DNA of 38,027 nucleotides from Atopobiaceae bacterium (GTDB lineage Bacteria; Actinomycetota; Coriobacteriia; Coriobacteriales; Atopobiaceae), in assembly GCA_902834555.1 (NCBI GenBank), contig CADFJN010000023.1:1-38027 (forward strand), in the 5' to 3' direction. Positions 6,372 through 15,500 of the stretch are shown piece by piece (within the stretch, counting starts at the first letter, position 1; every line of letters begins with the position of its first letter). The position numbers and the translations under genes are program-made. The notes below the pieces were generated by a model. That model made no database searches and was not told the DNA's origin. It was given only the letters and a program-made list of their open reading frames with translations.

Positions 6372-8022
6372 GGCTCACCTCCCGGCCAAGCTCCCTGACC
6401 GCCTGCGCATAGAGCTCGTCGGTCAGCTTGTTGTCGTGCCACTCCACGCAGTTCTCGGCAAACGAGAGACCCTTGCCCTTGGTGGTGTGGGCGAGCACCG
6501 CCCTCGGCCGGTTATGGCTTGGCGCAAGCACGCTCCAGAGGGCACTCACGTCGTGGCCGTCCACCTCGATTGCTTCAAAACCAAAGGCGCGGAACTTCTC
6601 CGCAAGGCTTCCTGTGTCGAGAATCTGCGCCGTGGGGCCATCGAGCTGCAGCCCATTGACGTCGACGATAACCGTGAGCAACGCCAGGCCCATGTGCCCC
6701 GCAAGCGCGGCAGCCTCCCAGACCGAGCCCTCGTTGCACTCGCCGTCTCCCAGAAGGCAGAAGACGCGCGAGCCACTTGCCCGCCTGTTGGCGGCAATGG
6801 CCAGCCCACACGCGTAGCCCAGCCCCATTCCCAGGCTGCCGCCGGAGGTCTCGATTCCGCGGGCGGGGTCTCGTCTGGGGTGCTTGAACAGCACCGCATT
6901 GGGACCGAGAAGCCCGCGGTCGATGTCTTCCTGAGAGACCAGACCTACGTGCAGCAGGGCGGGATAGAGTGCGAGAGAAGCGTGGCCCTTGGAGAGCACG
7001 AAGCGGTCTCGCTGCTCCCAGGGGGTGCCGTCCGCTCCGGTGCGCATGACGCCACCGTAGAGCACGGCGAGAATCTCTGCCGCGGAGAGGCTGCCGCCCA
7101 GGTGGAACGGCATGTTTGGATTGGCATGCGCAAACTCAACGACTACCCGGCGAATGTCCAGGGCTAGGCCGGAGAGACGCCTGCGTTCGACTGGCGCAAG
7201 CGCGGGCGCGAGCGCCGTGGGAAGCCAGCCGTCCTGGACCGAGGTCCCTGCGACCTCCTGCCCGGCACGCAACCACGTGAGGCCCCACTCGATGACCGTT
7301 GCGTCCGCAAGGCCGATGGTCTGGCGAAGCACAAGCACAGGATCGCTCTCGTCACACCCCAGCGCCTCCGCGCGCCCCCCGGCTGCAGAGGCCGAATAGC
7401 GCACCTTCGACCAGGTGATCTTTCGCCCAGAGCAGCGCTCAACGGCATCAAAGGCCGTTTCATGCGAGAAGTCTGCATCCGCCAGACCCGGGCACTCCCC
7501 CAGGTTCTCCCAGCCCTCCTGGCAGATGACTGGCTTGCCTTCGACGGTTCGCACGCGCAAAAGGTAAAGAACCGGGCTCCCCGGCTGTATGCGCAGGTGC
7601 TCGGCAACGTCTGCGGGCGCAGGGACAACGCGCTTGTCGAGCACGCTGGTCACGAAGTCCTTGCCCTGCTCGCGAAGGGACTCACCAAACGAGAGCGGAC
7701 GCTCCCCCGCAGGGTGCGAGAGCGCACGCTCGGAGACAAAGGTACCCGAGCCACGCACCTGGACGAGAAACCCCTCGTCCACAAGCTCGCTGATGGCACG
7801 CCGCACGGTACCACGCGAAATGCTAAAGCGCGCCATGAGCTCGTGTTCGGATGGAATGCGCGAGCCGGGGCCCCACTCATGCAGGCCGATCTTCTCGCGC
7901 AGGAGGTCGGCCAGCTGCGAGTACACCGGGGCAGAGCCCGCCTTGCCGGACACCCAATCTGCAGCCCCGCTTGTAACTGCTTGCGGCGAGCCCTGAAGCG
8001 CGTCCGTGCCGCCCTCTGCCAT
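6364..8022 (-). CDS. GntR/UTRA regulator fused to transketolase N-terminal subunit
   Basis: A single 552-residue frame joins two normally separate proteins. Residues about 30-100 are a GntR winged helix (YSQLADLLREKIGLHEWGPG, IPSEHELMARFSISRGTVRR, VQVRGSGTFVSE). Residues about 108-255 are a UTRA effector domain of the HutC subfamily. Residues about 280-552 are the transketolase N-terminal domain: H..GGSLSAAEILAVLYGG, FVLSKGHASLALYPALL, and the ThDP/Mg motif GDGECNEG (425-432) with DVNGLQ about 25 residues on. No frameshift or internal stop separates them. I chose the ATG at 8020-8022 with GGGGAGG upstream; longer in-frame starts lack a site. An operator-like dyad sits in the promoter region, suggesting autoregulation. 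This could be an enzyme that reports its own substrate to DNA, or a gene fusion in which both parts simply keep their jobs. Confidence 0.9.
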   Translation of the reverse strand: MAEGGTDALQGSPQAVTSGAADWVSGKAGSAPVYSQLADLLREKIGLHEWGPGSRIPSEHELMARFSISRGTVRRAISELVDEGFLVQVRGSGTFVSERALSHPAGERPLSFGESLREQGKDFVTSVLDKRVVPAPADVAEHLRIQPGSPVLYLLRVRTVEGKPVICQEGWENLGECPGLADADFSHETAFDAVERCSGRKITWSKVRYSASAAGGRAEALGCDESDPVLVLRQTIGLADATVIEWGLTWLRAGQEVAGTSVQDGWLPTALAPALAPVERRRLSGLALDIRRVVVEFAHANPNMPFHLGGSLSAAEILAVLYGGVMRTGADGTPWEQRDRFVLSKGHASLALYPALLHVGLVSQEDIDRGLLGPNAVLFKHPRRDPARGIETSGGSLGMGLGYACGLAIAANRRASGSRVFCLLGDGECNEGSVWEAAALAGHMGLALLTVIVDVNGLQLDGPTAQILDTGSLAEKFRAFGFEAIEVDGHDVSALWSVLAPSHNRPRAVLAHTTKGKGLSFAENCVEWHDNKLTDELYAQAVRELGREVSHG

Positions 8023-8065
8023 GCTTGCCCTCCCCTGCTCCAAGCACACCGACATTGCGAGACAT

Positions 8066-8079
8066 AGTTGTACACCACT
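8066..8079. promoter_or_regulatory. GntR-type operator upstream of the regulator-transketolase fusion
   Basis: AGTTGTACACCACT is a 14-bp imperfect palindrome of form AGTnGTnnACnACT, with the GT/AC core typical of HutC-subfamily GntR operators. It lies 44 bases upstream of the fusion gene's ATG, where a bound protein would block transcription. Confidence 0.5.
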
Positions 8080-8192
8080 TGTCCTCATATGGGGCATGCA
8101 ACGGGATGTTCTGGGCGCATGCGTCAAAACAACACGCCAGCGGCAGGCGAGAGAATCTGCTGACCATGACTACGACGCAAAAATTAAAAGGC

Positions 8193-8277
8193 TGGTAGGG
8201 GCGGTGGGACTCGAACCCACAATCCTTTCGGCGAGGGATTTTAAGTCCCCTGCGTATGCCAATTCCGCCACGCCCCC
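8193..8277 (-). tRNA. tRNA-Leu (anticodon TAA)
   Basis: An 85-base class II tRNA with a long variable arm. The acceptor arm GGGGGCG pairs with CGCCCCT (terminal G-U), the D arm is GCGGAATTGGCA-like, the anticodon is TAA within CTTAAAA, the T arm contains GGTTCGAGTCC, and discriminator A and CCA are encoded. It starts 16 bases after the ppx stop on the same strand. Confidence 0.95.
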
Positions 8278-8293
8278 AGCTTGTCCGGAATCC

Positions 8294-9292
8294 TTACTCC
8301 CCAGACGGCTTGAGCGGCCTCATAGTGGGCTTCCACACCACCGGAGACTCGCGTCCCTCAAGCATAGCAGCAGCGACGATGGAAAGGCCAAAGAGAAGGT
8401 CGCTCTCGCTCGCCGTAAGGCTGGAAAAACCGGTCTGGCGGAGAAGCTCGGACACTGCAACGGCGCCGCCAAGGATCACGGGCGCGCGCTTTGCCTGAAT
8501 GCCCTTGAGCGAAGCGCGCTCCTCCTGTGCCAGCGAGGCCAGACGATGCTCGAGCGCATCGACCTTCTCGCGTGTAACCTCGTGGAGGTGCACGTAGGCT
8601 GGGTCGTACGGGTCAAGCGCAGCATCGATGGCCACAAGCGTGGTAACTGTCCCGCCCGTGACCACAAGGGTCTGGGGATTACCCAGGCGCGCTCCAGCAT
8701 CCTTGAGCGCCTGCGAGAAGGTCTGCGCCGCGTACTCGTGGGCACGCGCCAGGTCCTCTGCCGAAGGCGGGTCCTCGCGCGAGAGAAAGCGCTCCGTGAG
8801 GCGCCTGCAGCCAACCTGGACCGAGGTAACCCACCCCAGGTCAAGCATGCCGCCGGAAAGCTCACCCACGGCCAGCTCGGTGGAGCCGCCGCCGTTGTCG
8901 GCCACAAGGATGCGGCGGCCGTCAAAGTCCTGTGCCACCCCCAGGAACGTGAGGGCACCCTCAATTTGCCCTGGAATGATAAGCGGGTCGAGGCCAAGCG
9001 AGGCAAGCGCCGCACCAAGCTCGGGCGAGTTGGAGGCGTCGCGTGCGGCGCTCGTGAGGGTGCAGCACACGGCCTCGGCACCAGATTCGCGCGCCGAGTT
9101 GACATACGCCTTTACGCAGGCAAAGACGCGCTCCATGGCATCCTGCGCGAGCTTTCCGGTCCTGTCTACGTCCTGCCCAAGGTTGCAGATGTTCGACTGC
9201 TTGCCAAGCCGAACAACTCGCGATCCCTCGACATCCGCCACCGCAAGACGGCAGGTAACCGTACCAATATCGATAACCGCAACCCTACGCAT
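8294..9292 (-). CDS. ppx: Ppx/GppA family exopolyphosphatase
   Basis: A 332-residue soluble phosphatase of the actin-like ASKHA fold. Family members hydrolyse inorganic polyphosphate or pppGpp. Visible motifs are the first phosphate loop VAVIDIGTVTCRLAVADVEG, the second loop LVADNGGGSTELAVGEL, and the later TLVVTGGTVTTLVAIDAAL. The length suits the short, two-domain actinobacterial Ppx type, which lacks the HD-like C-terminal domain of E. coli Ppx. The ATG overlaps the divIC stop by one base (TAATG), so the pair is co-translated. In many actinobacteria divIC and ppx are neighbours, usually with a DUF501 gene between them that is absent here. Whether polyphosphate or pppGpp is preferred cannot be read from sequence. 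Confidence 0.92.
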   Translation of the reverse strand: MRRVAVIDIGTVTCRLAVADVEGSRVVRLGKQSNICNLGQDVDRTGKLAQDAMERVFACVKAYVNSARESGAEAVCCTLTSAARDASNSPELGAALASLGLDPLIIPGQIEGALTFLGVAQDFDGRRILVADNGGGSTELAVGELSGGMLDLGWVTSVQVGCRRLTERFLSREDPPSAEDLARAHEYAAQTFSQALKDAGARLGNPQTLVVTGGTVTTLVAIDAALDPYDPAYVHLHEVTREKVDALEHRLASLAQEERASLKGIQAKRAPVILGGAVAVSELLRQTGFSSLTASESDLLFGLSIVAAAMLEGRESPVVWKPTMRPLKPSGE

Positions 9293-10122
9293 TAGTTACC
9301 GCTTCCCGAGGAATCCGCGTGGTACTGAAAGATGACATCGGCAGCGCTTACGTACCAAGGAACATCCGCCGAGACTACTGTGCCCGTGCCCATAGGAGTG
9401 GCGTCGGCGCTACCGTCCGAGAGGCCCTCGACCACCACGCCCGTCTCGCCCTCGCCAACGTAGCCGCGCTCGCGCGCGAGGTCCTGGACGCCCTCGGGCG
9501 TCATAAGGGCATCGACCTCACTCGAAAGCTGGTCGTTGCTTTGGGTGGTAGCGCTGTAGGTTGCCTGGAGGTCGAGCCCCGAGCGCCAGGCGGCATAGAG
9601 GTTGCACGCCGGTCCGTAGAGCATGACCACCGTGGCAATCACCACGGCGGCAATGATGACGGGAAGGCGGTGCGCACCGGCGAACTCTTCGGCACGCGAG
9701 ACCCTTGCAGAGGCAGCAGACGTGGCGCCAGAGGCAACGCCTACGGCCTTGCTGGCAACGTTCGAGGCAACACCAGGCGCGGGCTCGGGGGTGCGCTGCG
9801 CACGACGCTCGGAACGCGTGCGCGTACGAGAGACGCTGGCGGCGCCAACAGAGCGGACTGCCGTTGCACGGCTGGCGGAGGCTCCGCGCGAGGAGCGCCT
9901 ACGAGCATTCGAGGGCTGCGTTCGGCCGGAGCGAGAGTGCGTGGCGGTACCCGTTCCCACGTGCCGTCCGGACGGGCCGTCTTCCTCCACGCGCACGCCC
10001 TCCATGACTGACGAGAAGGGCGAGCGATGTGTCCTACCTGCGGAATAGGTGTATACGGCGGGCCTTGGCGACACGTCCGTGGAACCTCTTAGCGCAATCT
10101 CTGTGCCCGAATATCTGCTCAT
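9292..10122 (-). CDS. divIC: Septum formation initiator (DivIC/FtsB-like)
   Basis: A 276-residue bitopic membrane protein. Residues 1-150 form a long, low-complexity, Arg/Ser/Ala-rich and probably disordered cytoplasmic region. One membrane helix follows (about 153-171, PVIIAAVVIATVVMLYGPA), then an outside segment with a short coiled coil (QATYSATTQSNDQLSSEVDA) and the typical LMTPEGVQDLARERGYVGEG motif. FtsB/DivIC proteins join FtsL and FtsQ/DivIB in the divisome. The cytoplasmic extension is much longer than in E. coli FtsB but common in actinobacteria. The ribosome site is weak, so the start is less certain than the frame. The stop overlaps the ppx start by one base. Confidence 0.87.
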   Translation of the reverse strand: MSRYSGTEIALRGSTDVSPRPAVYTYSAGRTHRSPFSSVMEGVRVEEDGPSGRHVGTGTATHSRSGRTQPSNARRRSSRGASASRATAVRSVGAASVSRTRTRSERRAQRTPEPAPGVASNVASKAVGVASGATSAASARVSRAEEFAGAHRLPVIIAAVVIATVVMLYGPACNLYAAWRSGLDLQATYSATTQSNDQLSSEVDALMTPEGVQDLARERGYVGEGETGVVVEGLSDGSADATPMGTGTVVSADVPWYVSAADVIFQYHADSSGSGN

Positions 10123-10159
10123 GCCGTTACTTCGTTTCTAGTTTGATTTGGCGTGACAG

Positions 10160-10174
10160 CGCGGGTTTGCCGCG
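10160..10174 (-). other. Short hairpin between the MazG fusion and divIC
   Basis: Arms CGCGG and CCGCG with a five-base loop lie in the 90-base gap between the two genes. There is no U-tract. It may be a processing or attenuation stem; nothing else is seen in the gap apart from a TATACA that could be a -10 box. Confidence 0.25.
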
Positions 10175-10212
10175 TGGCATCCAGTGTATACCAGAAGTGT
10201 CTGCGTCCAGAC

Positions 10213-12321
10213 TCAGGAGCGCTTCTCCTCTTGCTTCGCACGGTCCCAAAGCTCGTTGAGGTCCGCGGTCGAGAGGGCGTCAAGGTCACAGCCCCTCTCG
10301 CGCGCCAGACTTTCCATGCGAGACCAGCGGCGGCGGAACTTCTCGTTGCTCTGTGCCAGGGCCCCCTCGGCGTCAATCCCCTCCATGCGCGCAACGTTTA
10401 CCAGCGAGAAGAGTAGGTCACCAAACTCGAGCGCGCGAGCCTGGGATCCCGCGGGCTCGCTCTCGAACTCGTTACGCTCCTCGCGCACCTTGTCCCACAC
10501 GCCAGAGACGTCGTCCCAGTCGAAGCCCGTCTTTGCCGCGCGGGCGCTAATCTTTTGGCACTGCATGAGTGCCGGCATCGCTCGCGGCACGGAGTCGAGA
10601 AGCCCCTCCTCGGCTTCTCCGGCTGGGCCGCCCGCTGCCTCGCGCTCGCGGCGCTTCACGTCATCCCAGACGCGGGCCACGTCTTCGGGGGTCTCTGCGT
10701 CCACTCCACCAAACACGTGTGGGTGACGGCGCACGAGCTTCTCGTCTATGGCGCGGCACACGTCATCGACGGTGAACTCACCCTTCTCCGCAGCAACCTG
10801 GGAGTTGAGAACCACCTGGTAAAGCACATCGCCAAGCTCTTCTTCCATGTGGGAGGGGTCTCCCTCGCGGAGGGCCTCGGCCGCCTCGTATGCTTCCTCG
10901 ACCATGTAGCGCACAAGGGACTCGTGCGTCTGTTCGCGGTCCCACGGGCAACCGTCCTCCTGGCGCAGGCGCCAGACCGTGCGCACCAGACGATCAAACT
11001 CGCGGTGCGTGCCGGGAGCGCCGGGTCGTGAGAGACTCTCGGCGTCCACGGCGTCAAGGCGGCTTTGGACCGCAGCGCCCGTCGACTTTTGCGTGGGTGC
11101 CGGCAGAAGTGTTGCCTGCGGCGCATGGCCATCCGTCCCAATGTCGCCGTCACGCATGACAGCAGCCAGGGCCTCCGCAACAATTCCGGCACCGGTCGAG
11201 CCGGGGTGCAGACGCCCGTCAGCAAACAGGATCGGGTTTCTCGGCAAGACATTAGAGCCGTCGATCACGGTCACATTTGGGTGGTCCTGGCACGCGCGCC
11301 CAATGGCGCGCCGCACCCACGAGAGCGACTTGCCGCTGGGGATGCCCGCAAGCGTGGCGTCGTCGCCCTCGTCGGCGCGCCAGAGTGGCGTGAGCACGTA
11401 GATGGGCGCATGTGGGAAGAGCTTGCACAAGCGGTCAAGGTAGGCCGAGGCGTCACGGCGAATCTCCTTGCCCGAGCCCTTGCGCCCCCAGTCGTTCGTC
11501 CCGTAGGCCACAGTGATAGCAGCAGGCGGCTCCTTTCGCAGAGCCTTCATGCCCGCTAGCGTCTTCGGATCAAAGACGTAGCCACAGACGGCCTGGTTCA
11601 CCAGGTCAAGGCCAAGCCTTGCCGAGAGGAGCGCAGGGTACGAGAGGGACGGGCATCCCACAACAAAGCCCTGGGTAATGGAGTCGCCAAGGGCGAGCAG
11701 GTAGCCGCGACGGGATACGGGGGCCGCCGTGCCGTTAGAGGCAAGGTTGCCTACGGCGACCGACATGATGAGCGGCAGGTAGATACGCACCTCGACGGGC
11801 AGGCATTGGGGGTTGTCAAAGCGTACGGAGATGCGGCCATCGTGCACGGCAACGGTATGGGCCTGGCCACCCTCCACCACGGCGTCGATGCCATCGATAA
11901 GGCCGTCCTCCGCCCGCCCAAGGCTGCCCAGGTGCTCCATGACCTCGGCGTAGAGCGGGTGCGCGGGATCCAAGGCACCCGTCACGTGGCAGTCAAAGGA
12001 GACCTCATTGCCCGTGGTCACAAGCGCCAGGCAAATGCCCGAGGTCGCGCGGGCACGGCGTCCACGACCCACGGAGTCCAGGTAGCGAAGCTGCTTCTCA
12101 GAGAAGCGGTAGGGCTGCACGAGCCCGTCGCCCGCATCCTCAACGAGAAGAGCGCCACGGAGGTAGTCGTTGATGTCACCGGGCAGAGATGCCTCGGCCG
12201 AGGCTGCGTCCTCACCGGAATGCGGCGGTATTCTCGTCCCCATGTGCGCCGCCGCAAGTGCTGTGCGTGCCAGCTTGCCAGACTTGATGAGTCTTGCCCT
12301 GTCGTCCTTGCTCAAAGCCAT
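10213..12321 (-). CDS. mazG: SGNH/GDSL hydrolase fused to MazG nucleotide pyrophosphohydrolase
   Basis: One 702-residue frame. Residues about 1-200 resemble the beta-sandwich that precedes some SGNH esterases. Residues about 205-395 are an SGNH hydrolase: block I LLALGDSITQGF (Ser214), block III AYGTNDWG, and block V FADGRLHPGSTG (Asp368, His372). After a linker, residues about 440-702 are MazG with two repeats: EFDRLVRTVWRLR, CPWD, VEEAYEAAEAL, EEELGDVLYQ, and a second EERNEFE with EFGDLLFSLVN. MazG hydrolyses non-canonical or stress nucleotides such as (p)ppGpp to monophosphates. The ATG at 12319-12321 has GGAGAGGG upstream. It sits between mfd and divIC, the usual actinobacterial place for mazG. 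The esterase half has no obvious link to nucleotide clean-up and no signal peptide, so it should act in the cytoplasm. Confidence 0.9.
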   Translation of the reverse strand: MALSKDDRARLIKSGKLARTALAAAHMGTRIPPHSGEDAASAEASLPGDINDYLRGALLVEDAGDGLVQPYRFSEKQLRYLDSVGRGRRARATSGICLALVTTGNEVSFDCHVTGALDPAHPLYAEVMEHLGSLGRAEDGLIDGIDAVVEGGQAHTVAVHDGRISVRFDNPQCLPVEVRIYLPLIMSVAVGNLASNGTAAPVSRRGYLLALGDSITQGFVVGCPSLSYPALLSARLGLDLVNQAVCGYVFDPKTLAGMKALRKEPPAAITVAYGTNDWGRKGSGKEIRRDASAYLDRLCKLFPHAPIYVLTPLWRADEGDDATLAGIPSGKSLSWVRRAIGRACQDHPNVTVIDGSNVLPRNPILFADGRLHPGSTGAGIVAEALAAVMRDGDIGTDGHAPQATLLPAPTQKSTGAAVQSRLDAVDAESLSRPGAPGTHREFDRLVRTVWRLRQEDGCPWDREQTHESLVRYMVEEAYEAAEALREGDPSHMEEELGDVLYQVVLNSQVAAEKGEFTVDDVCRAIDEKLVRRHPHVFGGVDAETPEDVARVWDDVKRREREAAGGPAGEAEEGLLDSVPRAMPALMQCQKISARAAKTGFDWDDVSGVWDKVREERNEFESEPAGSQARALEFGDLLFSLVNVARMEGIDAEGALAQSNEKFRRRWSRMESLARERGCDLDALSTADLNELWDRAKQEEKRS

Positions 12322-12403
12322 GGGGTCGTCCCTCTCCTCGCGTCGCGCTGGTTTGCCAGCTCTCGTCAGCATAGGGCAAGAAGCGACGCCAGGGCGGCGA
12401 GGT

Positions 12404-12492
12404 GCGAACGTGTGGCGAGAGGGTACACATTCGGAGTGCGAATCTGTATCGACCTGCGCGGGATACAGCTTCGGGCGCGAACGTGTGGCGAG
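12404..12492. repeat. Tandem palindromic repeat units after mfd
   Basis: GCGAACGTGTGGCGAG occurs at 12404-12419 and again at 12477-12492. Between them is a related unit with CGAATCTGT. On the minus strand the two complete units can be read as ACA, two bases, TTCG, a short loop, CGAA, two bases, TGT, so each can fold as a small hairpin. The shared CGAAnnTGT core recurs at 12405, 12440 and 12478; the leftmost copy is partial. The cluster fills the gap between mfd and the MazG fusion. Confidence 0.6.
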
Positions 12493-12513
12493 CGACCCGC
12501 GCCAAGCCCCGCC

Positions 12514-15500
12514 CTACTCGTCGTCCGTCTCGTCTCCGCCGCCAATCTCCTCCAGCACGCCAAGCGCGGCAGGCATGACCTCCTCCTGCTTTGCGCGGAA
12601 GGGATACGCCAGCTTGTGCGTCTTGGGGTAGACCAGGGCCCCACGCTCCTTGAGCTTGAGCGCCGTCTTTCTCGGCACATCAATCCCCTGGTAGACCAGG
12701 CGCCCGTTGGTAAGCGAGACGGACGTGCAGCCCAGGCGCTGCGCGCGGATGCGAATGCGCGCCCGGTCAAGGAGGTTGCGACCGGCAAGCGGCAGCGCAC
12801 CGTGGCTCTCCTCGAGGTCGCGCTGGAGCGCATCCACGTCGGAAAGCTCGGTAGCCGCGGCAAGCCTGCGGTATGCAAGCACGCGCTGGTCCACCTCGGG
12901 CATGTACTCCTCGGCAAGGTAGAAGTCGGCCGAGAGGTTGATGGTGACCTCAGGCACCTCCACCTCGGCGGTCTCACCACGAGCCTCGGCCACGGCCTCG
13001 CCCAGCATCTGGGTGAAGAGGTCAAAGCCCACGCTGGAGAGGTTGCCGTGCTGCTCGGCGCCCATGAGCGAGCCCGCGCCTCGAATCTCGAGGTCACGCA
13101 TGGCAATGCGCATGCCGCTGCCCAGGTCCTGGTACTCGTTGATGGCAGTGAGGCGGTCGGTTGCCTCGGGGGTGAGCGGCGCCGTGGAGGGGAACATGAA
13201 GTACGCGTACGCCTGCGTGCGCCCGCGCCCCACGCGACCCTTGAGCTGATAGAGCTGGGCCAGGCCCAGACGCTGCGAGTCCTCGATGATCAGCGTGTTG
13301 GTACGTGGGTTGTCGATACCGCTCTCGATAATGGTGGTGGCCACCAGAACGTCGATCTCGTGCTCCTGGAAGCGCAGCATCACGTCCTCGACCTCGCGGG
13401 CGCTCATCTTGCCGTGCGCCACGCCCACGCGCGCCTCGGGCGCCGCCTCCATCACGCGCGCCACGGCGTCGTCGATGGTGGTCACGCGGTTGCTCACGTA
13501 GTAGACCTGCCCCTTGCGCTCAAGCTCGTTGCGGATGGCGGCCGAAACCAGGTCCGGGTCCCACTCCCCCACGTGCACCTTCACGGGCAGGCGTCCCGGC
13601 GGAGGCGTCATGATGAGGCTCATGTCGCGCACGCCGCTCATGGCCATCTGCATGGTGCGCGGGATGGGTGTGGCCGAGAGCGTGAGCACGTCGACCTGCT
13701 CGCGCATATTCTTGAGCTGCTCCTTGTGCTGCACGCCAAAGCGCTGCTCCTCGTCGATGATAACGAGCCCCAGGTCATGCGGGTTGACGTCTGCCGAGAG
13801 GAGCCGGTGCGTGCCAATGAGCACGTTCACCGTGCCTGCGGCAAACCCCTCAAGCGCCTGCCGCTGCTGGGCCGGCGTCACAAAGCGCGAGAGCACACGA
13901 ACGTCCAGGTCAAAGGGCGAGAAGCGCGCAAAGAACGTCTCGAAGTGTTGCTCGGCCAGAATGGTGGTGGGGCACAGCGCCATGACCTGCTTGCCGTCCT
14001 GGCAGCACTTGAACGCCGCGCGCAGGGCAACCTCGGTCTTGCCAAAGCCCACGTCGCCGCAGAGCAGCCGGTCCATGGGTTTTCTCGCCTCCATGTCGGC
14101 CTTGATGTCCGCCACGGCCGAGGCCTGGTCGGGCGTGAGGTCGTACGGGAAGCTCGACTCCATGTCCAGCTGGGCGGGGGTGTCCGGCGAGAAGGCGTAG
14201 CCTGTCACCGAGGCGCGGCGCGTGTAGAGGTCCACCAGGTCAAACGCCAGCTTCTTGGCGGAGCGCCGTGCCTTGCCAGTTGCGCGCGACCAGTCCGCCG
14301 TGTTGAGGCGCGTGAGGCGCGGGGAGGAGCCGTCTGGCCCCACGTAGCGCGTGATGCGGTCGACCTGCTCAAGCGGCACGTAGAGCTTGTCGCCGCCGGC
14401 GTACTCCAAGAGGAAGTAGTCGCGCATGCGCCCGGCGACCTCCTGGCGCACGATCTGCGAGAAGAGCGCGATGCCGTGCGTGGCATGAACCACGTAGTCT
14501 CCGGGCTTGAACGGGAAGGTCACGCTTGTGGGGTCCACGCGCTTGGCGCGACGGCGGTTGCGCGCCGTGCGCGGCGTGAGGTCAGAGATCGAGAGCACGC
14601 CCAAGTGCGCCGAAGGCACCACGATGCCCGCGGGCACCGGGGCGTCCGTGAACGTCACGGAGCCGCGACGCAGGGGCGTAATGGCACCGTTGGCGTCTGC
14701 CGAGGTAACGGGCACGGCGTTTTCGGCTGCCGAGCCAAGCGACTCCGCAAAGGGGATGTGCTCGTCGGTAAGGCGCAGCTCAAGAGACTCGCGGGCCCCG
14801 CGGTCCGGCGCGGCAAACACTACGCTCACGTTGTCGTTTACAAGCTGGCGCACAACCCCAATGAGCTTGGTGTCCGCACCTGCCACGTTGGGCTGGCGCA
14901 CCTTGAGCTCCGCCGTCACCGAGCCGCCCACCCGAAGTATCGACGAGAGGGACAGGCGCTGCTGGCGACCAAAGTCCATCTCGCGCGGACTGGTGTAGAG
15001 TCCCTCCGTCGAGACGTGCGCCGAGGACGCGGAGGCCAAGATGTCATCCATGGCGCGCTGGCAGTCGTCGAAGAGCGCGCGAGGCTCGGCAAGAACCACA
15101 AGGGCGTCTTTCGAGATGTGCTCGATGGGGCTGGCCGAGCCGCCATAGAGCGCTGGGAGGTACTTCTCGAGCGAGGGCTGAGCGGAGCGCGCCTGGATTG
15201 CCTCGAGGTCGGCTGCCACCTTGGCATCGTTCTGCGCGCGGTTGTAGAGGGCCTTCTCCGCGCGGGCGATGGTCTCGTTGGTGAAGGCCATCTCGCGGCA
15301 GGGCACAACGTCGACGGAGTCCAGCTCGCCGATGGTCTGGCCCGTGGAGGGCACCATGCGACGCACGCGGTCGATCTCATCGCCAAAGAACTCGATGCGC
15401 ACCGGGGACGTTGCCTGCGCGGGAAAGACGTCGACGGAGTCGCCATGCACGTGGAAGGTGCCGGGCACCGCCACGTCCTCGGCATCTCCCACGTCTGTGT

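Noticed and set aside
12373..12513. CRISPR array at the short repeats after mfd
   Set aside because: Only two complete and one partial unit, repeats are imperfect and self-palindromic, spacers are related to each other, and no cas gene is present.
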